Shown here piece after piece: positions 12,301 to 25,200 of a stretch of 64,000 nucleotides of DNA. Source of the DNA: Nymphaea colorata (lineage: Eukaryota > Streptophyta > Magnoliopsida > Nymphaeales > Nymphaeaceae); contig NC_045138.2 in NCBI RefSeq assembly GCF_008831285.2, forward strand, positions 14,210,571-14,274,570, in the 5' to 3' direction. Under the pieces are notes generated by a model. The model worked only from the letters and a program-made list of their open reading frames with translations, did not search any database and was not told the DNA's origin. Both the position numbers and the translations under genes were made by a program. Numbering within the stretch: the first letter of the stretch is position 1; every line of letters starts with the position of its first letter.

Positions 12301-15007
12301 CTTTTGGGGTTCCAGTTCCATGTCCCCTGCCCAATTCAAGCTTCCTGTTCATTTTCGTAATAGCTGTAGTTTTCTTAATAACTGTAGATGTAACATACTA
12401 TTATTTTCATTGTCTATGTCCAACCTCTCATTCACTACTTTTATGTATTACAATGTTAAAATCAAGATATTCGACTCGACTAGGGAATTTTCAAACTAAT
12501 TCCAACGTAACGCTGGACTTCTCAACGATTTGAAATTACCGTCTACTTTTCAACAAATTTATCCCGCCTCCCTATTTCCCAAGGAAACGGCTCGATCCAC
12601 GTGAATTTTTTTCTCCTCTACCTTCTACCCTCTCAAATTTTTGATCAAGAAATCAATCTCTCTCTCTCTTTCTGCCATGCACATGCTCATGCTCATGCTA
12701 CGTCCCTAAGGCCCTCATGGTTTTGCTTCTTGTTTCTGAAGGTACATTATTGCGGCAGCAGGCAGAGAGCCTCGGTGTGGGCATAAACTACGGGCAGATC
12801 GCCAACAACCTACCGTCTCCGTCACGCGTCGCCGTGCTCCTCCGCTCTCTTGATGTCCGCAAGGTGAAGCTTTACGATGCGGACCCCAACGTTCTGCGGG
12901 CCTTTGCCGGCACCAACGTGGAGTTCGTCGTGGGCATCGGCAACGAGAATGTCGCCAGGATGACCAATCCTTCCCTCGCGCTCAACTGGGTGCAGCTCAA
13001 CGTTCACCCTTACCTCCCGGCAACCCTCATCTCTTGCATCACCGTTGGCAATGAGGTTTTCTCCGGCAATGACACCACCCTCATGGCCAACCTCGTCCCT
13101 GCCATGCAGAACATCCACTCCGCTCTAACCACCCTCGGCCTCAGTGACCAGGTGATGGTCACCACCGCCCACTCACTCACTGTCCTTTCCAACTCCTACC
13201 CGCCTTCCTCCGGCGCCTTCCGCCAGGACCTCGTCGGATACATCCAACCCCTGCTGAACTTCCATGCCCAGACACAATCCCCTTTCCTCATCAACGCTTA
13301 CCCTTACTTTGCCTACAAGGGAAGCCCAGACCAGGTGTCCCTCGATTACGTCCTGTTCCAGCCCAATCAGGGGACTGTCGACCCCGTCTCAAACCTGCGT
13401 TACGATAACATGCTTTACGCCCAAATCGACGCCGTCTACACCGCGCTGGCAGCGATTGGGCGGCCGGACTTGCTGGTGAGGATTTCGGAGACCGGCTGGC
13501 CATCTAAAGGAGACCCAGATGAAGCTGGAGCGACGCCGGAGAACGCGGAGATCTACAACGGAAACCTGTTAAAGAGGATTGAGATGAAACAGGGGACGCC
13601 GTTGAAGCCCAATATTCCGCTGGACACATACGTCTTCGCCCTATTCAATGAAGACCTGAAACCAGGACCTACCTCGGAGAGGAATTATGGCCTATTCCAT
13701 CCTGATGGCACGCCCGTGTACAATATTGGACTTAACGGTGTTCTTCCTGGATACATAAGTTCATATGGGAGGAAATGCCAGGTAAATATGATCACTCAGT
13801 TATGATTGCCGTTTTTCCGTTGATTGAGAATCTTGAGATCGTCATTTTTTCTTATTCCAAAATGGTTTTTCGGGTCTTGTTTTCCACCTCTGGGCCTGAA
13901 AATGGGCTTAGATTGGTTTAACGATTGGAATTTGTGTTTGGATCAAGGAGTTCAGTGGAATTGGGAACCAAATGCACTAGTTTTCTCTGTCGTTCGCGGA
14001 CAAATAGGATGTTAGGCGAAGCTTGCCAAGTTAATACATTTTATCAAAGGTCCTTTTTTTGCCCTCTATCTGATGCGCAATACAACGTTCGACGGATCGC
14101 CGATCCCTTCGCGTCTGGTGATCGTCGTAGGTTTTATTTGTTGCCGTGAGGTTGCAAACGCTCTTTACTTTTTGTTCCTTCACTTGCCCGATAAAATATA
14201 AAAAGCTGGTGTACTTTTTTCTAATTTATACGTTGCTTTCAGTATTGGCGGTTCGAGATTGATGTCTTGAGTGTAGATGTCATTTTCTCACTTACTGTGC
14301 TCTTTTACTTTTTGCGGTTGATTCACTTTAAGTTTATTATCGGTGCTGGTTAATTTCTGATTTTTATTTTCTCCGCCTGTGATGTCATTTTCTCATCGTA
14401 CTGTACTCTTCTACTTTTTGTCGTTGATTCAGTTTAAGTTTATCGTCGGCGCTGGCAAATTTCTGATTCCTTTTTACCGGTATGACTTGTAACCAAAAGA
14501 TGGCCGTTTGTTTTGTGTTTGACTTAGATGATTTACTAGGTCAACTGGACTGGTTTCATCCCACTCTTTTTTTTTTTCTGGTTCAAACTTAAGGAAGTAG
14601 TTTATTCGCTGCTGTTAATTCGCGGTCACAGCTCTGAATCAAGGCCGAGTTTAACTTTCTCGAATACTTTACCTGTTTGATTATTGAAAAAGTTCATGTT
14701 TTGCCACTGTGCCTCGCCTTTGAAATCAATATAAGAGAATCTACATTGCCATGAAAAACCGTGTGCCGTAAAAATAGGTTTCAAGACTTCCCTGTCTTTG
14801 ATAAAGTAATGCCATCGACTGCTGGTAGGCTTTTGACTTTTTTCTTTTCTTTCATTTCAAACGCTTTTCATTAATATGGTTTATTTAAAGTTGGATCGGC
14901 TTCCAAGTTTGAAATTAGCCTGATATTAGTCATTTTTTCACTTGGACTCTCTGCAGACAAGTTGGATTTTGGGCATTCTGAGCTTCTTGCTGACGCTGAT
15001 AATGTGA
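9345..15007 (+). CDS. GH17 glucan endo-1,3-beta-glucosidase, predicted GPI-anchored
   Basis: Predicted to hydrolyse 1,3-beta-glucans such as callose at the cell surface or plasmodesmata. Three exons: 9345-9449, 12759-13781, 14957-15007, all joined in phase 0, giving 392 aa, close to Arabidopsis homologues of the At2g27500 type. Exon 1 encodes a signal peptide (VVLLGALSPLPLSLSLS). Exon 2 encodes the GH17 barrel, starting SLGVGINYGQIANNLPSP; the family proton donor is E134 in TVGNEV and the nucleophile E279 in ISETGWPSK. Exon 3 encodes a hydrophobic tail (WILGILSFLLTLIM), as expected of a GPI-attachment signal. Junctions fit consensus: CTT/GTGAGT, GGCAG/CAG (acceptor at 12758, or 3 nt later), CCAG/GTAAAT, CTGCAG/ACA. 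The ATG at 12717 lies upstream of the acceptor and is not the start. Introns are 3.3 and 1.2 kb. Exon 2 is strongly GC-rich. The family is certain; the tiny first and last exons are inferred. Confidence 0.88.
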
Positions 15008-17694
15008 GCAGAAGTACTAGTTACTAGCGGTAGCTTATAAGGAATTAACTCAAGACTGCAAAGCTTCTGAAAGCTCTATGGACAATTCCCATTCATTGCT
15101 CCCACATCCCTGTGCAAGAGATCTCTGCTGGTGAGTGTAACTCCTATTTTCCAGTCAATCATGGTTTTCAGAAGTTCTATTCTTTGGCACATTCTGCCCC
15201 TGCATGCCCACATATTCGGCTTAAAGTTGACGGTGAGATGGAAGTTGGTGGAACCCCAGCAAGTTGGCCCCATTTCAGCCTCCCTTCTCTGGTCTAGAAA
15301 GGAAAGCGTTCTTGGGGATATGTTAGATGCCATAGGGAATTTCTGTCAGAACCAAATGAACTCACACCATTAAAATAGCCGCTGAACAAGATTAGATTCT
15401 GCGGAAATTTATTAACTTTTCTCTGCGCGGTCTGTGACGTTCCATCTGGTCCATGTGTTTTTAACTGGTATGACTAGTGGACAACAGCAAGAGGCACCCT
15501 ATGGCCCATGCAAAAAAATGTGGTGCACATTTGGAATCTGGACCCCATTTGCTCTCTTTGTCCGAATGGGATCTTAGCTCAATCGGGAGCGTCGTTCCAA
15601 GCACGAGACAAAAGGTGGGGCGTCGCCAAGGATGTCGCCATTTTGAAGATGATGACCGACGTCTCACCAGAAAGGTAGCTGTAACAAAAAACGAAAATGA
15701 ACTAGGCTCTGTCTCTCCCTCTCAGTGATATGTTGATCATGGTGGTCATGTGGTGCAGATCTGAAGTAATAGACGGCTGAGACGCATAGATTAATCTATA
15801 ACTACCGAAAAGTCATCTTTTACTTGGTTTATTTACCTTGTTCTTACCCAGAAGAAAAGAGAAGGGAAAAAGAGGGTAAGAGAAGGTATGAGCTTGTCTT
15901 GCAACCCATGCAGCTCAGGCTTAGGCCTAGGCCTGAATATCATTATAGACCCCAAGCTAGTTTGTTGAGATTCTTTTCTTGTTAAAACCTAAAACTGGTT
16001 CTGCTTTATTCACGTGCATGACGACATCATCCCAGACAAACTCATGGTCTCCCCCGCGGCTCCTGCCCCTGTTTCTCAACCTATTCTATTCATAAAAGGA
16101 GGTGCTAACTGCTGCTGTCTCATCCCACTATTAACTACCGGCTTTACCTTCGCTTTTAGCTCTCCTCGGTGGCTTATGTATTTTACGTTTAAAATATTAG
16201 AAACTACCATGATTCTGGAAGGGCATAGAATAGAGCCTTGGATGCCCGCTCGTATAAATATTATGCTTTTAATGTATAGATTATTGTTTAGTAACGTAAT
16301 GGATCTCTCAGAATGAAAGATTGTTTTATCAATACCACATGGATTATTCACCGGTTTTCATGTTTATGGATTACCGGGATCACTTTTTGACCATCTCCAT
16401 GTTGACAAAATGTGAATAGCATGCCACTTGAATTTATATAAGGTGGAGCGCGGCTTATGTATAGATCTCTTTGAAATCCTTGCACACAAACGCGAGTTGA
16501 GTTTTAGTTTTGCTGCTAGAAGTTACTGATCTCCTGCCTATATTCCGTGCAGGTCGAAAAGTGGCGAGAAGGGAGGAAAGATGGGTTCGATCGTGAAGGC
16601 CTGGCAGAGGGAACCTCTGAGGACGGCGGTTTAGGTGGGGCCGGTTATGTTTTTCTAAAAGGATGCTGCTCTTTGGGAAAAACCACACGGCATGGCGCTG
16701 GTTGCCTGCAAAACCCATTCACATCCCAAGTCGAGGGAAAGAAAAAAGAAGAAAAAAGCAAAGTACTCCGATCTCTGACACAAACGTAGGCACTCAACCG
16801 CCTGCTTTAATGGTCTTCTATGGGGCCGCACCCCTATGGGAAAACGCAACCTTTTCGGCTCTTTCCTCTACGGAGGCAGGCAGTGCACCGGCCTGCCGAT
16901 AGAAAAATAGGCTATTACTAGATTTTCCTTTGCTGAGCTGACCTGGATGTCGGCCGGAATTCTTGCAGTCACATGATGCCAATAGTCTGTAGGAACAGTT
17001 TGTATTAATTGTTGTTTGATTCTTTACGAAACGGCTGTGCCATTCACATGCACCTCCATTATTTAATTCCATTGATCATTTTGCTCTCAGCTCACTTTAC
17101 CTGTCCTATAACTCCAGTCTCCGGCTGCACGTGAAATGCATATTTTAGGCGCAGAAGCTCTGGCTAAGATGATCTCATCGCCTGACCCAACTGCTTGCGT
17201 TTTTTTTTCTTTTCTGTACACCACTTTAAAGCTGAGCGGTTACCAGCTCAATCCCACTGCAGTTGGATCCACGACCTCCCCATTAATGAAAAAGCGACAT
17301 GAGAGAGAGATAGATGGTTGGCCTTCCCTTTTCTCTTCCACTGTGGACGTTTTCTGGATATGGGGAATGATGTGCCCAGCATACAGGATTTCCTTTTATG
17401 TGCCAATCAGAAAAAAAAAAAAAAAAAAAAAACATTAAGAGGAGGTGAGATATGCGTGTATCTCATAAAGCGATTTCTTTTGCCTTTCTGCTTTGGGCAT
17501 TTTTCTCAGATAAGATAAGATGTCGCTGGAATAATACACGAAAGAGATTTTTTACGTGGCTATGGTTTCAACACTAGCGGTTTTCTTCAAAATTGAGATA
17601 GGTTTATGGAACAGTGACAAATTATTGTCCCTGCTAAATGACCCCTTCAATGAAGTTGTAATGAATTGGTTAACATACAAGCTGCTTAAATGGG

Positions 17695-18457
17695 TAAGGC
17701 TGGGCATTATGCCGGGCCGGGCTGGCCAGAGTCTAGACAAAGCCGGGTTTGGGCAAGCCTGAAGATCTTGTTGGCTGCTCAAGCTCGGCTACTTAGTTAT
17801 CCATTGGGGCTCGATTGTCATTTTCATACTTGTTGGGTATCCAGTTTGATGTCTACCCTTATATAAAACTCTTAATCCCTTATTTAAAACTCTTAATATT
17901 TTCTTTTCTAATATCTTAAAAGCCTTTGGCATACATCAAACGTTTCTAAGGAGCGCTTAACAAAGTGCCAATACTTTTTCAAAGAAGCCAATGATAACAC
18001 ATCAATTAGTTTCTAAGGGAGTCAACTGCGGGCATAATTGTGAGAAAAATTATATATATATATATATATATATACGGAATCGCCAAGATCCGACGGTCCA
18101 ATTGCTGGAAAAGTCACCGGGAACAGAAGCCGGTCGGCGGTAAAGCCTGACAGGACCTGCGTTGTCTTCTTCCGCCCGATTCTCCCTCAATAGAACTCTG
18201 TTTGCCACGATTCAAAGCTCGGATGAAAGCTAACACGATGAGGATGAGAAGGGGATAGAAATCCCCAAAAGTTACAGGCGAGAGAACAAAAAAAAGTGGA
18301 GATGTGAGGTCCAAGTATATATATCGGGGCTTGTCTTACCTCCATTACCCAACTTGAGCCAGCTCGGCCGGATGAGTTTCTTTTACTACGTAGGCTTGAA
18401 GGTGAAACCGTAAGCCAAGCCTGACTCATCATGAGCCGTGTAGGATGCCCACACTTA
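17695..18457. mobile_element. Putative hAT-like miniature element, decayed
   Basis: The left end TAAGGCTGGGCAT (17695-17707) and the reverse complement of the right end (ATGCCCACACTTA, about 18445-18457) agree at most positions. The flanking octamers TAAATGGG (17687-17694) and AGAATGGG (18458-18465) match at 6 of 8, consistent with an old 8-bp target duplication. The interior has GCCGGGCCGGGC and AAGCTCGGCT motifs, a (TA)12 tract and no transposase frame. The match is weaker than for the element at 1242-1842, so the boundaries are provisional. Confidence 0.35.
18051..18074. repeat. (TA)12 microsatellite
   Basis: An uninterrupted TA dinucleotide run inside the putative hAT-like element. Likely length-polymorphic. 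Confidence 0.95.
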
Positions 18458-21173
18458 AGAATGGGGCCATAAGGGGAGCCCCATACCAACCATGACAGTG
18501 CAAATCCAGTTTGTTTCATCCCGTGAGAACGTGAACACTTGAATGGTGGCGCCACCTGTGACAAGCAGACCCTAGTTTGTTCAAGTCTGAACAAGAGCTG
18601 CCGCAGTTTACAGACAGGGTGGAAACAGCTACCCTTTACCATTTATGACTGCACGAAGTTAGTGTGATATGTTTCAGTCAGGGAATGTGGCCACTGTCCG
18701 GTCAGGCCGGGAATGTTGAGCCAAGATAGGGCAGTTGCCGGCAATCAGCAAATTGATTTATGCAGAAAATCTTTCACTTCAAGGCATCGCTAGAACAGAT
18801 TACTGGGGATTGAAATGCAGATGAGCTAGTTTTTATTGTGAATCGGCGTGGATTGAGTATGGCTTCCTGCTGGCTAATTATATGTTCTGCTACATATCAA
18901 AACCTAGAACATGGGGAAAATATTGGCACTTGGCCGTTAGTATCGCATTACCATGTAGGTACTCAGCACAGATACAAACAGCAACAGGCCAACACCAAAA
19001 CTTAACAGAATGCTTGTTTTCGTTTTAAAAACGAGGCGAAAGATTTTTCCCTCTAAAAAAAAGGAAAAAATTTTCCTTGAATTTTTACTGGGAAATGTTC
19101 TGCACTGGGCAAATTTTAGAGCTATGTAAAATTTTTTCCATCAATCAAACAACCTCCAAAAGATACAAAAAAGCTAACCGTAGCTTGTTCAAGGGTCGGT
19201 ATATTATGTCAATACTCACCCATAAATTAAACGCTCACCAAAATAAATAAATGACGGATTAGGAAAAGGAATAGTTTGTACTAGAGAACCAAGTGAGGCA
19301 GGCGTTATTTTCGAAAATAATGACCAATTGCAGATGGCATTTCATTCCGTAGAAAGATAATATGTTACATTCTCAGGATTCCAGATATCCCAAATAAATC
19401 ATGACAATTGAATCGATTAAGCAACAACCATTTCCAATTGAGATAAAATGATGCCCGCAGAAGAAGTCACGTATTATAGCTGGCATCCACTGTTGCTGCA
19501 GAAAGGAGCTTCTTGGAAGAAGAATGAAAAGGAATATTGTCTAAATAGCTCGAAATGCAAGGAGACCTGCAGTTTTTGCAGAGAACTTTTTAGGAAATAG
19601 AGAAAGAATAAGCCCACCACGATCAATATATAATTTCAGCCTTTGATTCGGTAAAGATTTCTGTCCAAAGCAGTCTGTGTGTTAACGTTCTTCAATTTAT
19701 GAGCAACGTATTTCATAAGCTTCAATCATTAACACAGGATCAGCTAATCACATGAAAGCTATTATTCTTGCAGGAGCAAACTACTCCCTTTTACATTTTC
19801 AGATTAATCATACTTGAACGTTCAAGTGTTCAACAAGCACCAATCACAAAGATAGACCAGCTAGATGTCTTAGAAAAGGTGATTTTGTTCAAGTTGGTAC
19901 CATAATAAGCCGGTCAAATCTGATCACCGTTATTAACAAGATGGCTGGTTTACAATGGCATTAAGGGTAGACACTGACTATAGACTTCCTCCAATTGGTA
20001 GAACCTGCACCTCTTTTGATTCCTACAGCCTTACTACTAGAGCAATCAAAATATTAGAAGCTGATGAAAAATCTTATTCGGAGGTCCCTTGTAAGTTGGA
20101 AGTCAGTAACCCTAGTCAATGGATGAAGACAAATGTCACTCAGATAATCGACTCTGGAAGATCCTCGTTGTAGGCCTTACCATTGACAGCCGGTGTCACA
20201 GACATCAACTAAGAGAACTAGTGTCAATTAATGTGAAGCCATTATTGCTACTTTTGGCTCATCAGTCAGAGTTACTAGCATTCCTGTACACATTTTACTT
20301 TAAACAAGCCTGCGCCACCAACCATGTTTGTTGGGCGCTTCATAACCTCAGACCCTAACCAGTCATAGCTGGTGACAACGTCTTGTCTTGTCTCCTGTAC
20401 ATCTAAATGTACAGCTACATTCAAACCATACTAGAGAAAGCATACTAGAGAACTTGTTAGCTCTTTACCGACTACAACGTGACTTTTCCAGTGATGCATA
20501 TGACCTGAAGCATTTATTGGCAAGCAGTGCTCAAATAACAAGAAAACAGCTAGAACAGAAACATATGATGAAGGTAATGCTACAGATGCAAATCTAAAAT
20601 GAGTTGGAGGTAATCAAATATACCAGTTCAATAAACATTAACATGGCAATACCACAAACTATATAACTCATAAGACAAGCTTTTCCTACTGATTATGCAT
20701 ATGATCATCAGAACTTGGCTGCCAACTCCCAAGACGACTGCTACATCCATATCCGGTAGCTTCATTTACACCTTAAAACAAGACGAACTAGTTTTTCTTG
20801 TTAACAATTAAAAAGTTCAACATTATTTTCATGTTCGAAAGCAATCAGACACTCGTCGCTTTGTGCAAGAGTGCACAAAGGTTTAACAGGCATCTGTAGA
20901 GTTTCCTGTAATCTTTCTCAAGAATGATGATGATGTAGGTCAGAATTAAAGATCAGCACCAGTAAAGCTTGCTTTATGGCCATGGAAGTAGCCATAAGCG
21001 TTCAACATATACAAAGCTCTTTACTGGTTATGATTTTTCTTAACAGTTATCACAAAGTCAGAAGCAGCAGTTAATTAACAATGCCACCTCGCTACCAGCA
21101 TCATTTCAAAGGACAAAGTGCTTTCTGGAATGAGAATGGTTTCAGGAGAACCTATAGAAACAAGTCAACAGCA

Positions 21174-21834
21174 AAAGACTCCCGCAAGGATAAAACAAGC
21201 AATCAATTCATTTAATCTTGAAATCATATTTGACCAAATATAAACTAATATATCCCTGTGTAAGAAGTGCAAAGAGAAATACAAAATATAATATTCATTA
21301 GACAGCATCCAACCAATCATTGACAGGCTTTATTATTCCAACACCAGCCATGTTCAATGAACTTGCAGGTTTAACATGACTCCAAACGTTTCAACTTAAG
21401 CATCAAGCAAACTCGTTGGTCTAAAATTATTAGCTTTTTCCTTCAGAAAACATTTCACAGTAACAAGTGTAATATAGTGATAAGAAATTCATTCCTGTGA
21501 GCAGAAGACTCCCGCAAGGATAAAACAAGCAATCAATTCATTTAATCTTGAAATCATATTTGACCAAATATAAACTAATATATCCCTGTGTAAGAAGTGC
21601 AAAGAGAAATACAAAATATAATATTCATTAGACAGCATCCAACCAATCATTGACAGGCTTTATTATTCCAACACGAGCCATGTTCAATGAACTTGCAGGA
21701 TTAACATGACTCCAAAAGTTTCAACTTAAGCATCAAGCAAACTCCTTGGTCTAAAATTATTAGCCTTTTTCCTTCAGAAAACATTTCACAGTAACAAGTG
21801 TAATATAGTGATAAGAAATTCATTCCTGTGAGCA
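21174..21834. repeat. 330-bp near-identical tandem duplication
   Basis: AAGACTCCCGCAAGGATAAA begins at about 21175 and again at about 21505, and both copies end with CATTCCTGTGAGCAG. The copies differ at only a handful of positions that I could see (for example AAACG/AAAAG, CAGCC/GAGCC, GCAGGTT/GCAGGAT, CTCGTT/CTCCTT, plus one inserted base), so the duplication is recent. It lies just downstream of the syntaxin-like gene and has no coding signal. Confidence 0.92.
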
Positions 21835-22274
21835 GTCAGATGTTAACCTTTTTGTTAACAAGATAATCTGTCCCGGCCTAAAAATTATTTGACAGAGAAA
21901 CTACAAAATTTGTGTAACACCTTTAAATGCATTGGATAACCTCTAAATGTATGATCATTTTTTTGCAGTAGCTTATCGGTGCTCACCTCAATTCAAGAAA
22001 AAAGGCATTGGATATATTACCAGTCCTTTTGGAATGGCATCACTAATAAATGGTTTCATTTATTAAACATTGGATAAATTGGTGATTAAACCAGATCGTT
22101 TGCCGTCATCTGTTTCTGACCTGTTCATAGAATAGGCCCAAGATATTTTGGTCTTTATGTTTAACCAAACAGTCAGCCATGTCTTGCTAAACACAAAATG
22201 AACTATATAAAAAGAATAAATAAATAAATAGAGAAAAAATGTATTAAGCAGCAATTCCTAATATAAGCAACTAA

Positions 22275-25200
22275 TTATTCTGAATGATGCATACCTATAA
22301 CTCCAAGTGTGATGAATACCATTGGTGTTACACGTACAGGAAATTGTTTGTATCGAAGAAAGTTATGAATCCTCTGAAATTTCCTTTGGAGAGAGCCAGT
22401 CCATATTCGTGGCAGCATGACACTTATCAGGCCCTGCACATGATGTATTTTGACCAAAACAAAATTAGGACGCCAATCACAGTGATGCACATTAGGATTG
22501 GAAGACAAACAACGAAAGTTCTACCAATGGTTCAAATGCAAATATAGCACCAATCCCAGAGAACAAACCTAGGATAACTAAGTATGTTAAAGTTCTCAGA
22601 AATCCAAACAAATCTGGATTTTCATCCAATATTGTTTGTTCAAGAATGGGTCGATCTAGTTTTGAACTGATATCTCCACCTGACTCATTTACATTATATC
22701 CATGCCACCAACTAGAACAGTAAAACCTCTAAGCCCAACTTGAAAGAAAAAAGTTCACAAGATTAAATAAGAAATGAATTGTGTTATAAAACAGCAAGTC
22801 CTTCAATAGTGTCAAAGTGCCTTTCTCAAGCAACCTAAATTGGTGTTTGTTTTGAAAAACAAAGTGCTACCACAGACTGTCCAGGTTGAAGATCAAAATG
22901 CTCCAGACTGAGTACTTCCGTGTAGATATTTCTGTCAAGTTAGAGTGAATCATTTCCTTTAACATTGTATAATTGAGGAGCTTCATAGAGGTGAGACGTA
23001 TCAAATTACCTAGCATCAAGAGTGGGAACCTGAATGGCAAATGACCAACTCAGATGTTAAAAGCATCCCCTATTATGTTTCTTGAGCTCATGCCCTGTGC
23101 CACAAGCATTTTTCTTGAATCATTCTCAGTACACCTCTAGTATTTCTAAGCCTTTAAGAAAGCATTGCTGGATTCAGGACATCAACATTTTTAAGAAACG
23201 AAGGATACACACAATCATTTAGTATTCTACTTTGTAGATACCTATAAAGCTCCTATAATGACTCATTAGTCAATTTTCAGAAAATCTGCCTGAGCATGCA
23301 TGTTTCAGTTACGTGTTATTTGTGCTTCTTGCTGGGTCATGTGCAACACTTTTTTTCATTCCATCTAACAGCAAATGCCATGTCATGACTTCTAAAAATG
23401 TCTTGCCAACTAAAAAGACACTTGCCGTCATTTAATGAAACAAAAGTAGCTTGCTTTCATCATCATCCAACTAACACAATGTACATTGGTTTTCCTCTTT
23501 AAACAAACATCATCTTCCAATAATGAAGAAGAAACCACATAGTCATCCAGAAAATGTGCATAGTCAATAGATAATGCACGACTTCCATTGAATATGACAA
23601 GATCCAGTCATTTTTCCTTTACATGCATGAAATTTTCCCTTCATCATTTACAACTTTTTTCTCAAGCTGCTAAAAGTTTACCATGTTAATCCAAATAATT
23701 GTGTAAGCAACTACAAATCACAAATTCAACTAATAATACCATCAATTGGTTTTATAAATTCTGGAACAATTATTATGTAAACAGACAAAAAGAACATGTA
23801 CTGCATATATAGTTACAATTATCTACGTTTTCAATGTGCCTACAATGTAGCAGCAGGTGGATTGCCAGTTGGTGTGTATTATTTGATGAGAATACAATAT
23901 GGTATGGACCAACCAGAGTGCGGTAAAAGTGACCTGCTCATTGAAAATGCCAGTAGCTGAAGATGATGGAATTTGTGCAACATCCAATACATAGTCATGA
24001 CTCGTCTCACCATCTTTCCTTCGTTTAATGAAACTCCTAGACATCTTAGCTCCATTTGTTGGATTCAAGTAGCTTAGGAGACCCCGAAGATCCACCCTGC
24101 TTCGGAATGATTTCAACCTGTTCTTAGTACTACCAGTTCCTTCCATGTCCCATGTCCTGGAATCTGTATAAATACCATGGTTTGTACCCTGGAAGAAACC
24201 ATTCACCTGCTCATTACTCTTTTGCTCTCCATTACAATTCATTTCTGAAGAAGCCTGAGACGCTGCAACCTGGTTCTGGTCCAAATAATTAAGATGTGGG
24301 GCACTCTTAGACTGAATCCCGTAGTCTGAATGCCTAAGAAACTTGGTATCATGGCAGATGTTCTCTTCATAGTTATGTGTCTCATCGACTTTCAGCTCAA
24401 TTATTTCATCACTTCCATCATCCAAACCAGAGGCAGTGGGCTCATATGGGGATGCTCTAAGGTTACTTCTATCTGTATCATAACTCACAGATTCTGATGA
24501 ATCACCACCGCACAGGAATAGAGCCAGCTGGTCCCTATCTTGTTCATTCAAGTTGACCCACTGATTGTCACCGTTGCCATTTTGGATGGATGATTGCCGC
24601 AGGTTTTGCTCCATAAGAGTTATTTGCTCACGAATTGCTTTGATAAACTGGCTATGTCTGGATACAGAATCTGTATTGAGGCTTACGTTATGGAAGACAG
24701 ATGATAAACCAACGGCCCTCTCAAAGTCCTCCAACTGGACAACAAGGATATAAGTCAAAACGAGGTTCGTCATTCTTGCAGGCAAAAGCAACAAGAAGAG
24801 ATTATATTCACAACGATCACCTGCCATTTGGTCGTCCCAAGGGCAGTAAGGAGATCTCTCCGGTGAAATTCTATCGAATTGAGCAGTTTTTGGTCAGCAG
24901 GTTCATCCCCAAGAAGGCTTTGCTCATGTAGAAGAGTTCTAAAAGCAGACTCCATCCTGAGAATGCATAAGACTGGCCTCAGAATTTTGCTTTTGGTTGC
25001 TCTTTCAATTACATATACCAATGAAGCTGATCAATTATACCTTTATAGATTAAAAAAGAAAAAAAAGCATAAACACAGACGCGCACACATATATAGGGCT
25101 TCCTAGAAGACACCGACTGCCAACCCGGGGGCTCGGATATAACTGTTCATATGAATTTATGACCAGCAAACCGGCAATCTAAATTTCGTTTCTGGGCAGA

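Larger units (their letters stand above)
15008..22274. other. Intergenic region between GH17 and the syntaxin-like gene
   Basis: Probably starts with the glucanase 3' UTR. It then holds no gene I can support. Contents are a hAT-like element (17695-18457), an A-run of 22 at 17411-17432, a (TA)12 tract at 18051-18074 and the 330-bp tandem duplication at about 21.2-21.8 kb. Open frames at 16014-16316 and 18187-18642 have no recognisable domain; the latter lies within the element. The right part may include the 3' UTR or an unrecognised last exon of the minus-strand syntaxin-like gene. Confidence 0.45.

Noticed and set aside
12008-12499. 163-aa plus-strand frame within GH17 intron 1
   Set aside because: No recognisable domain, AT-rich codons, and located inside a well-defined intron; probably chance or transposon-derived.
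12822-13503. Several minus-strand frames opposite the GH17 exon
   Set aside because: Shadows of the GC-rich catalytic exon; no domain and no splice context.
18187-18642. 151-aa minus-strand frame
   Set aside because: Mostly inside and across the end of the putative hAT-like element; no transposase motif or other domain.
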